This document shows positions 1 to 6,471 of a stretch of DNA of 27,045 bases, one piece after another. The translations under genes and the position numbers were made by a program. Position 1 is the first letter of the stretch, and every line of letters begins with the position of its first letter. The notes beneath the pieces are model-generated. The model was not told where the DNA came from and did no database searches. It saw only the letters and a program-made list of their open reading frames with translations. This stretch comes from JANQIO01 sp038746745 (GTDB lineage: Bacteria > Pseudomonadota > Gammaproteobacteria > Pseudomonadales > Halieaceae). Location of the stretch: contig JBCDKJ010000050.1 in assembly GCA_038746745.1 (NCBI GenBank), positions 1 through 27,045 on the forward strand, read 5' to 3'.

Positions 1-1
1 C

Positions 2-448
2 AGTACAGAGTTTACGGACTTCCCGTTTGCCGTCGACGGCGATGGAAATCCCGTGAATCCCCAGAATCCTCAGTTCGCCAATCTGTCTGGGAACGAATTC
101 AATACCGCACCGCAGACAACGCTGGCCGTGGGTTTTTCGTACGATCATTCCAGCGGCTTTTTCGTAAGCGGTAACGCCAGCTACCAGAGCGAGCGGTTCT
201 CCGATGTCACTAACTTGCCGGAGAATGAGGCGGATGAATACACCCTGGTGAACGTTCGTGCTGGGTACCGCGCCAAGAGCTGGAGTATCTCTGCCTTTGC
301 AAACAACATCTTCGATGAGCGGATTGTCTTGAGCCAGACAGCGACTGCAGTTGGCATCACTACCGGCGTGGCGGCTCCCGTTGATTTCCCGAACTTTGTG
401 GTAAACGATCCTCGGATGTTCGGTGTCGAGCTGCGTTACTCCAGGTAG
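2..448 (+). CDS. TonB-dependent receptor, C-terminal fragment (5' end outside window)
   Basis: The frame is open from base 2, so the GTG at 53 is an internal valine and the true start lies upstream of the window. About 148 residues are visible. They show the alternating pattern of outer-membrane beta strands and the usual receptor ending: a strand with SISAFANNIFDER, then a last strand FGVELRYSR ending in an aromatic plus short tail. This is the C-terminal part of the 22-strand barrel that imports siderophores, vitamins or oligomers using TonB energy. The substrate cannot be inferred from this part. It is not obviously linked to the downstream genes, which are on the other strand. Confidence 0.85.
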   Translation, partial: STEFTDFPFAVDGDGNPVNPQNPQFANLSGNEFNTAPQTTLAVGFSYDHSSGFFVSGNASYQSERFSDVTNLPENEADEYTLVNVRAGYRAKSWSISAFANNIFDERIVLSQTATAVGITTGVAAPVDFPNFVVNDPRMFGVELRYSR

Positions 449-529
449 CGCCTGAATTCACAGGAGTGCCCGATTATCGTAGCACCAAGCGGATCGAGTC
501 GCCGGGCGCTGAAGCTTGAAGCAGACAAG

Positions 530-1747
530 CTAGTAAACGAACTGGTCGACGCGAGCCTGGGTTTGTGTCAGTCCTTTCCCGCGTTTGATATTTGGATCAA
601 GCCATGCACTGACTGCATCGGGCTCCCAGCCGAACACAAAATCTGAGGCCTGCAGATCTGTGACCGGCAGCCAACGCTCGGTGGTAGGACCTGCCAGTCT
701 GCCCTGGTTCACCTCATAGCCGTAGATGCGGCTGACACCCTCGGGTTCTTCATAATCGCCGATATACGACATCCATGGCGTTTCGCCGTCGATTTGTTTA
801 CGCAGGTGGTGCTGCAGGGCGCCGATGACGTTGCCGCGATCCCAGTCAGCCATCGCGGTTTCCTCGAATGCCGGGCCCCCGGGAAGGATAAATGGTGCGG
901 CGTCGCCAGCGCCGGATGAGAGGCAAAGCACCTCCTTGCCGTCGCCTCGCCGCCGTGTGATCACCGCTCGCGTCTGCGACACATGATGCGGTCCGGTTGT
1001 AGGGATCAACTGACGATTGGCAGGCTGTAACGCCTGTTTCACGGACTCGCTAAATCGGTACCAGCCCGCTGCTGGAGGTGCAGAGGCTCCGGCATACTTG
1101 TTGAATAATCCGGTTCGGCTTTGCGCCGAAGTGTTCTGGGAGGCGCGGTGCCATAGGTGCATGTTCATAAGCAAGAGATCGCCGCGTTTCAGGTTCGCAT
1201 CAATATAGTCGCTGTCGTCCGGCCTGACGGCAGCATCGACTTCAAGGCAGGGTGTGTTGCCAGCGCGAACGCGTTCCATTCGATGGGAGCCGGGCGCGAC
1301 TTCCAGGCGCCCCACCGACTCATCAAAGTCCGTGAAGGGGACGATGGTAAATAGCCAGTTCATAGACGAACCCACCGGTCGCCAGCGCTTGTAATCCTGA
1401 TGGGGAGGTATGCCATGGCCCCCGGGGGTTCTGTCATAAATGACGAAAGCAGACAGCCGGGGTTCATCGTCGAGTAGCTGCGCTACGGGGTCGACGATGG
1501 CGGGGTGCTCAACGATGAATGCAAGGTCGGGATCTTCCGGGCATTGGCTGGCATAGGTGTAGCGCCCCGGTTCGGGAAACGCCGGCGCAGTTGGGCAAAT
1601 GGATTTGTCCACGGGCGTGGCCCGCGCAAACCCATCTTCCATGCGCTGAATCTCAGCGTCGCTAATCGCTGCTCGCAGTACAAGAAATCCTTGCTGTTGG
1701 TAGTCATTGATCTGATCAGCTGTGAGATTGAATTCTGAGGTTTCCAC
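530..1747 (-). CDS. Phytanoyl-CoA dioxygenase (PhyH) family protein with Nudix-like C-terminal domain
   Basis: This is a 405-residue protein with two parts. Residues 1-220 match the PhyH family of Fe(II)/2-oxoglutarate dioxygenases. The facial triad is visible as H116-x-D118 (PPHQDYK) and a distal His near 197-200 (MHLWHRAS), and R211 is placed to hold 2-oxoglutarate. Family members hydroxylate small molecules, lipids or amino-acid derivatives; the substrate here is unknown. Residues about 258-390 resemble a Nudix fold: strands with RAVITRRR and EVLCLSSG, then ILPGGPAFEET, a helix, GYEVNQG and a W-L-P-V segment. The Nudix box is degenerate, without a clear REXXEE. The start is GTG at 1747; no other start preserves the N-terminal helix, and no strong ribosome site is seen. 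It lies 105 bp downstream of the epimerase-like gene on the same strand, so co-transcription is possible. Confidence 0.8.
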   Translation of the reverse strand: METSEFNLTADQINDYQQQGFLVLRAAISDAEIQRMEDGFARATPVDKSICPTAPAFPEPGRYTYASQCPEDPDLAFIVEHPAIVDPVAQLLDDEPRLSAFVIYDRTPGGHGIPPHQDYKRWRPVGSSMNWLFTIVPFTDFDESVGRLEVAPGSHRMERVRAGNTPCLEVDAAVRPDDSDYIDANLKRGDLLLMNMHLWHRASQNTSAQSRTGLFNKYAGASAPPAAGWYRFSESVKQALQPANRQLIPTTGPHHVSQTRAVITRRRGDGKEVLCLSSGAGDAAPFILPGGPAFEETAMADWDRGNVIGALQHHLRKQIDGETPWMSYIGDYEEPEGVSRIYGYEVNQGRLAGPTTERWLPVTDLQASDFVFGWEPDAVSAWLDPNIKRGKGLTQTQARVDQFVY

Positions 1748-1852
1748 GACGCATCAGGGTCTGCTTAGTGAAAAGGCAGGGTAACGAAGGTGTTTGTGAA
1801 AGACAAAGTCGACGTCATTGATCGCGCAAAGGATGGCAGTACATCGCGTAAG

Positions 1853-3010
1853 TCAGACCTGGGATAAGTGCCACTCGCTCAGCACTCTGGCTTCACGCTG
1901 CATGTCGAAGGCAGACCAGATTTCCGCCTGCCGCTCGGGCGTGCGCGAAAAGTGGAACTCCAGGGTGGCGACCGTGGTATCAACCAGCGAGCGGAATCTT
2001 AAGCCGTGGGCGACTTCATTAGACAGGTCAAACTGCGCATAGCCACGGTTAATGAGAATCGGGGCCAGCCATACCGGCATCTCCCGGTATCCCATGATGC
2101 CCCGTTTCCAGAGAAAGTGTCTTGGCACCCAGGTGAAGCTGGTCTCAGCCGTGGTCACAGCGCGAATGCCGTACAGCAGCTCCGACATGGGGCGAGGCGT
2201 AGCCGGGCCCACCAGGTTAAAAATGCCCGCATGTCTTTGACCGGCACTATGGGCCATGAAGTCTCCCAGATCGCGTACATCGATAATCTGTACGGTGTCG
2301 CCGGGCTCCCCTGGCGCAAGCACCTCACCACCGCGCTGAATACGGACCGGCCAGTAGGTAAAGCGGTCGGTAGGGTCACCCGGTCCGACAATCAGCCCCG
2401 GCCTGAAGATACCGTGGCGTTCAGGAAACAGTCGCATTACCTCTCGCTCGGATTCCGCCTTGGCCAGACCGTAGGGTAGTTTGGTGATGTCCGCTGCTTC
2501 CGGGTCGATAAAGCTCGACTTGAACGTCTTGGTAGGCCGCTCGGCGTTCATCGGAATATCCAGATAGTTCTGGTAGACGGATCGCGAAGACACAAAGTAG
2601 TAGTAATCAACGCTGTCTTGTAAGGCTTCGCCTGCCATTGTGATCCAGTCCGGTCGCGATCTGGCGTTGTCGATGACCACATCCCACTGTCGACCCTCCA
2701 GCGTGCGGTAATCACCATTGCGGTCGCCAACCAGTCGTTCCAGATCTTTAAACATCTCCGGTGCCGAGCGGCCTCTGTTGAAGAGTGTTACCTCGTGGCC
2801 CTGATCCAGCAGGCTCTGCACCTGGTGTGGGCCTATGAAACCGGTACCACCCAACACCAGTACCTTGGCGGGTCGCCCCGGGGGCAGTGGCGCCAGCGGG
2901 GTAGCGCCCAGGCCTTTGCCCAGTGCTGTGTTCGTCAACCCAAGACCCAGCGCGCCAGTGGCTACTGCAGCGCGAGACAGGAACAGGCGGCGACTGAAAT
3001 CATTAGACAT
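1853..3010 (-). CDS. Tat-signal NAD(P)-binding epimerase/dehydratase-like protein
   Basis: This is a 385-residue extended-SDR protein. The N terminus SRRLFLSRAAVATGALGLG is a twin-arginine signal followed by a hydrophobic stretch, so export in folded form is predicted. The Rossmann glycine motif is GGTGFIG at residues 54-60. The SDR active site appears as SSRSVY (141-146) and Y180-GLA-K184, so catalytic capacity seems preserved. The family oxidises or epimerises nucleotide sugars and related compounds. An exported NAD-dependent enzyme is unusual, because free NAD is scarce in the periplasm. The ATG at 3010 follows GGAGA with good spacing. It is the likely first gene of a minus-strand pair with the PhyH gene and is divergent from the DUF819 gene. 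Confidence 0.85.
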   Translation of the reverse strand: MSNDFSRRLFLSRAAVATGALGLGLTNTALGKGLGATPLAPLPPGRPAKVLVLGGTGFIGPHQVQSLLDQGHEVTLFNRGRSAPEMFKDLERLVGDRNGDYRTLEGRQWDVVIDNARSRPDWITMAGEALQDSVDYYYFVSSRSVYQNYLDIPMNAERPTKTFKSSFIDPEAADITKLPYGLAKAESEREVMRLFPERHGIFRPGLIVGPGDPTDRFTYWPVRIQRGGEVLAPGEPGDTVQIIDVRDLGDFMAHSAGQRHAGIFNLVGPATPRPMSELLYGIRAVTTAETSFTWVPRHFLWKRGIMGYREMPVWLAPILINRGYAQFDLSNEVAHGLRFRSLVDTTVATLEFHFSRTPERQAEIWSAFDMQREARVLSEWHLSQV

Positions 3011-3107
3011 ATGAATCTCCAGAGGCTGATTAAATTAGGGTGCGCAGGGGAATTATGGCACGCTTTGCGCAACCGACTTGTCCTGAACTGCCTGGAGCCT
3101 CCCCACC

Positions 3108-4280
3108 GTGATTGATGGAACCATGGAAATACTCGCCGTATTGATGGCGGTAGCGGTTTTAGTCTATTGGCTGTCGGAGGTAGCGATACTGCGGGGGCTG
3201 TTTGCACTCTTGCCGCCAGTGTTTTGGTTATTTTCCATTCCTGCGCTGCTCACCAATTTGGGCCTGCTGCCTGCCAGCAGCTCCCTCTATCTTTGGATGA
3301 CAAGTTATCTGCTGCCGGTGGCCCTGTTTCTTCTTGTCGTAAGCATCAACGTCCCCTCGCTGCTGCGTGTTGGCGGCTCTGCTCTCATCATGATGGTGGG
3401 CGGTGCCGTTGGCGTGGTGGCAGGCGCCGTGGTGGCCTTTTTTAGCGTTAACGGTGGCCTGCCCGATAATGGCTGGCAGGGACTTACATTGCTGAGCGCC
3501 GCCTGGACAGGGAGTTCAGCCAATATGCTGGCGGTGCAGGGACGCATCGCTTCGGAGCCTGATCTGCTCTACGGTGTGCTGGGCGTCAGTGTGGCGCTTA
3601 GCCACGTGGTGCTGGGTTTGCTGATTCTGCTCGGGAATCAGCAAATGCGTCTGGACGGGTGGTTACGTGCGGATTGGCAGCCTCTGGAAGCGCTTGCCGC
3701 CGATATGGAAGCACAGCGCCAAACGCAGCGTCCCTTAGCAACGCGAGACATCATGATCATGCTCGCCGGTACCTTTAGCCTGTGTATTCTGCTGCGAGGG
3801 ATTGCCCAAACTATCCCTGCACTGAATGATCCAGTGCTTCTCACCCCCTCGGCTCTGACCATCATTCTGGCAGTGGTGCTTGGTCTGTTTTTGTCCCGCA
3901 AGCGGACGCGCTTTGAGCAGTTGGGTGCGCCAAACCTCGGCTACGCCATGCTGCTGCTACTGGTGACCGTGGCGGGTGCGCAGGCTGATCTGAGCGCCAT
4001 CGCCAGCACCCCTGCGCTTGTCTTTGGTGCAATCATCGTAGTGCTGGTGCAGATGACTGTGTTGATTCTGCTGGCCTATGCCTTGAAGTTACCGTTCTTT
4101 TTTGTCGCGGCTGGCAGTATGGCCAATCTGGGGGGTGGTGTGACGGCGTCGCTGACCGCCACGGCGTATCTGCCACCGCTTGCCCCTCTCGCTGCGCTCA
4201 TGGGTGCGTTTAGCTTCCTGCTGGGCATGGTCGCGCCGCTGATTGTTTCGGCTGTGCTTTCTGGTATGGCAGCAGGCTGA
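3108..4280 (+). CDS. DUF819 family integral membrane protein
   Basis: This is a 390-residue, very hydrophobic protein with roughly ten to twelve membrane segments and one hydrophilic cytoplasmic loop near residues 180-205. The family signature segments are visible: AAWTGSSANMLAVQ near residue 130 and SMANLGGGVTASL near 345. Both are glycine/serine-rich breaks in helices, arranged as in two inverted halves. DUF819 proteins (YjcL-like) are putative permeases of unknown substrate. The start is taken as GTG at 3108 because GGAG lies 10 nt upstream; an ATG at 3123 is an alternative that only removes five residues. It ends one base from the converging acetyltransferase gene. Confidence 0.8.
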   Translation: MIDGTMEILAVLMAVAVLVYWLSEVAILRGLFALLPPVFWLFSIPALLTNLGLLPASSSLYLWMTSYLLPVALFLLVVSINVPSLLRVGGSALIMMVGGAVGVVAGAVVAFFSVNGGLPDNGWQGLTLLSAAWTGSSANMLAVQGRIASEPDLLYGVLGVSVALSHVVLGLLILLGNQQMRLDGWLRADWQPLEALAADMEAQRQTQRPLATRDIMIMLAGTFSLCILLRGIAQTIPALNDPVLLTPSALTIILAVVLGLFLSRKRTRFEQLGAPNLGYAMLLLLVTVAGAQADLSAIASTPALVFGAIIVVLVQMTVLILLAYALKLPFFFVAAGSMANLGGGVTASLTATAYLPPLAPLAALMGAFSFLLGMVAPLIVSAVLSGMAAG

Positions 4281-4281
4281 G

Positions 4282-4707
4282 TCAATCTGTCAGCGTTTTG
4301 CGAAACCCGATGCGGCGATGACCTCTGGGAAAGTTCTCAAAGCGCGCAAATTCCTCATATCCCAGCGCGTTGTAGAAGCCTTCCGCTTGCCAGCTCTGGG
4401 TCCATAGCCACACACCCTGCAACTGCTCAGTTTTGGCAAAGTCTTCCGCCGCTGCCATAAGTTGCTGGCCCAGACCCTGACCGCGCAAGTTTGGATTCAC
4501 CCAGAGTTCATCGATGTACAGCCAGTCCCATAACAGGTCGGCTGTCAGTGCAGCCTGAAGCTGGGACTGCGCGTCATTGATCACCCAACTGAGACGCTGC
4601 TTCGAGAAATCCGGCGCGTTTGCCTGCGCAGAGTGCTCAGCAAACCCTGCCGTCACAGCTGTCTGCTCAGAAGTGCTTAGGTCAGTGCGTCGAAACACAG
4701 TATCCAC
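4282..4707 (-). CDS. GNAT family N-acetyltransferase
   Basis: This is a protein of about 141 residues with the GNAT acetyl-CoA-binding motif A, RGQGLGQQLMAAAEDFA, preceded by the beta-4 strand LYIDELWVNPNLRG. It ends with the motif-B region WQAEGFYNALGYEEFARFENFPRGH. The family transfers acetyl groups from acetyl-CoA to amines; the acceptor is not predictable here. The frame is open to a TTG at 4722, but the GTG at 4707 has GGAG six bases upstream (4714-4717), so I prefer 4707. The gene converges with the DUF819 gene and is probably monocistronic. Confidence 0.8.
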   Translation of the reverse strand: MDTVFRRTDLSTSEQTAVTAGFAEHSAQANAPDFSKQRLSWVINDAQSQLQAALTADLLWDWLYIDELWVNPNLRGQGLGQQLMAAAEDFAKTEQLQGVWLWTQSWQAEGFYNALGYEEFARFENFPRGHRRIGFRKTLTD

Positions 4708-4841
4708 GAGAGGCTCCAGCAAAGTTGGGCGTGGCGAGGGTGAATCCTAAGTGATCTCAGCAAAGGTTTGGAGCGCTGATGCTTGCTTCCCCGGCAGGCT
4801 GGCGACCGGCGATCGCTGGCCGTAATCGTCACTCACCTTAA

Positions 4842-4900
4842 GTTCTATAAAAAAGAACGTAAACATTAATTATTTCTATTTTACATATATATCGAGTATG
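4842..4900 (+). promoter_or_regulatory. AT-rich promoter region with a palindrome upstream of dabB
   Basis: The 210-bp gap before dabB turns strongly AT-rich from about 4840. It contains a perfect inverted repeat GTTCT-N7-AGAAC (4842-4858) and, further down, TATATAT (4886-4892), which could be a -10 element. No convincing -35 is seen at the right distance, so the exact promoter is uncertain. The palindrome is placed as an operator might be. No obvious dedicated regulator gene lies next to the operon. Confidence 0.35.
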
Positions 4901-4921
4901 CACAGAATCCCCTGTCTTTTC

Positions 4922-4928
4922 AGGAGGT
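4922..4928 (+). promoter_or_regulatory. Strong ribosome binding site of dabB
   Basis: AGGAGGT lies four bases before the ATG at 4933. It is a near-perfect anti-Shine-Dalgarno match and fixes the start of dabB. Confidence 0.75.
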
Positions 4929-4932
4929 AGAT

Positions 4933-6471
4933 ATGCAACACGTCTGGACGGATCTCATTATGGTGGGCGTACCGCTGCTGTATCTCGTCAGCGCTGTGGT
5001 CGCACCATCGCTGCGACCGGCTACAGGCTGGCGCCTGATTCTGATCAGCAACTCGCTGGCGCTGGGGTTGATACTGCTGCAGCCGCTGCTCGCCGGCCCT
5101 TTATCTCGATGGTTCCTGAGCGACCCACTTAACATGATCGTCAGCGGTCTGGTCACGTTTATTGGCCTGATTGTAGCCCGCTACGCATCGCACTATCTCG
5201 ACGGCGATGCCGGCCAGCCTAGATTTCAGCGCTGGCTGCAGCTGACCCTGGGCTGCGTCATGGTGGTGGTCACCACCAACCATATGGTGATTCTGCTGCT
5301 GGCGTGGGCGGGGATCAGTCTCAGCCTGCATCAACTGCTCATGTTCTACCCCGACCGCAAGCGCGCCGCCCTCGCTGCGCACAAGAAGTTTCTATTTGCG
5401 CGTCTCGCAGAGCTCTGCCTGGTTGGTGCTGCGGTGCTGCTATACATCACCCACGAAACCGTATTTATCGATACGCTCATGGCATCCGTAGGCGGGGCTG
5501 GCGGCCTGCAACTGACAGAGCAGCTCGCCGCGGTGCTGATCGCCTCGGCGGCCATGGTCAAGTGTGCCCAGTTCCCACTGCACGGCTGGCTGATACAGGT
5601 GGTCGAGGCACCGACACCGGTGTCAGCGCTGCTCCACGCCGGCGTGGTCAATATGGGCGGCTTTCTGCTGATGCTCATGGCGCCGCTGATGCACCAGGCA
5701 GACGTTGCAAATTGGTTGTTGCTTATCGTCGCAGGCGGCAGCTGTGTCGCGGCGGCCCTGATCACCATGACCCGCGTCAGTATCAAAGTCCTGTTGGCGT
5801 GGTCTACCGTCGCGCAGATGGGTCTGATGCTGGTGGAATGCGCTCTGGGGCAATATGGCCTGGCGCTGCTTCATCTTGTGGCGCACTCCTGCTACAAGGC
5901 CCATGCCTTCCTTGACTCCGGTTCAGAAGTCGAGAGCTTTCTCAAGAAGCAGATGGCGCCACTGCAGCTACCGGCATCCTGGACCATACCTGTGCTGCTA
6001 CTAGTTACGGTATTTACCCTGGGTGCGCTGGTGTCCTTCGGCCAACTGAGTACAGACGCGGGATTATGGTTATTGCTGGCAATGATGCCGGTGCTCTTGC
6101 TCAGCGAGCGCGCGACGGCTTTGGATAACGGCTCATTGATCCGGGGCGCAGTCGCGTCCTTCGGTGTTGTCGTTCTTTACATGCTGCTGAAGACCGTTTT
6201 CGCGGGCCTCGCCCCGGCATCACAACTGCCTACCCTGGGGCAGGGACTGTGGTTCGCACTGCTGGTCAGCACCCTTATCGGCGCCTACTGGTTACTGCGC
6301 CACCGTGGACACAGTGGCGGCGCGCGCTGGCTGTACCGCAACCTGTACGCCGGTTTCTATCTCGATGAGTGGGCAACTCGCACCACGCTGGCCCTCTGGC
6401 CCGCCCAATTACCCCATCGTGTGGCTTCGCGTCGCACCGCTGCAATCGCTACCAAGGAGGCTTTGCTATGA
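4933..6471 (+). CDS. dabB: DabB, proton-conducting (NuoL/MrpA-like) subunit of the DAB inorganic-carbon transporter
   Basis: This is a 512-residue protein with about a dozen membrane helices, related to complex I subunit NuoL (PF00361). Proton-channel residues are in place: K210 and H217 in MVKCAQFPLHGW, E225 and H235 in VEAPTPVSALLHAG, and K322 in AHSCYKAHAFLDSGS. In known DAB systems (Halothiobacillus, Vibrio, Bacillus) DabB conducts cations to drive DabA, which hydrates CO2 to bicarbonate in one direction. It is shorter than NuoL (about 610 residues), lacking the long C-terminal lateral helix, as expected for DabB. The assignment rests mainly on the pairing with dabA. The two genes overlap at ATGA (6468-6471), which implies translational coupling and fixed stoichiometry. 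Confidence 0.92.
   Translation: MQHVWTDLIMVGVPLLYLVSAVVAPSLRPATGWRLILISNSLALGLILLQPLLAGPLSRWFLSDPLNMIVSGLVTFIGLIVARYASHYLDGDAGQPRFQRWLQLTLGCVMVVVTTNHMVILLLAWAGISLSLHQLLMFYPDRKRAALAAHKKFLFARLAELCLVGAAVLLYITHETVFIDTLMASVGGAGGLQLTEQLAAVLIASAAMVKCAQFPLHGWLIQVVEAPTPVSALLHAGVVNMGGFLLMLMAPLMHQADVANWLLLIVAGGSCVAAALITMTRVSIKVLLAWSTVAQMGLMLVECALGQYGLALLHLVAHSCYKAHAFLDSGSEVESFLKKQMAPLQLPASWTIPVLLLVTVFTLGALVSFGQLSTDAGLWLLLAMMPVLLLSERATALDNGSLIRGAVASFGVVVLYMLLKTVFAGLAPASQLPTLGQGLWFALLVSTLIGAYWLLRHRGHSGGARWLYRNLYAGFYLDEWATRTTLALWPAQLPHRVASRRTAAIATKEALL
6454..6460 (+). promoter_or_regulatory. Ribosome binding site of dabA, inside the dabB 3' end
   Basis: AAGGAGG lies seven bases before the ATG at 6468. It rejects the upstream in-frame ATG at 6369, which would add 33 residues encoded within the dabB reading region. 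Confidence 0.75.

Noticed and set aside
5304..5915. A 203-codon plus-strand frame inside dabB
   Set aside because: It is an out-of-frame shadow of dabB, rich in arginine and proline as expected for high-GC shifted frames.
6369..6467. N-terminal extension of DabA by 33 residues
   Set aside because: It lies within dabB coding sequence, while AAGGAGG and the ATGA overlap support the ATG at 6468.
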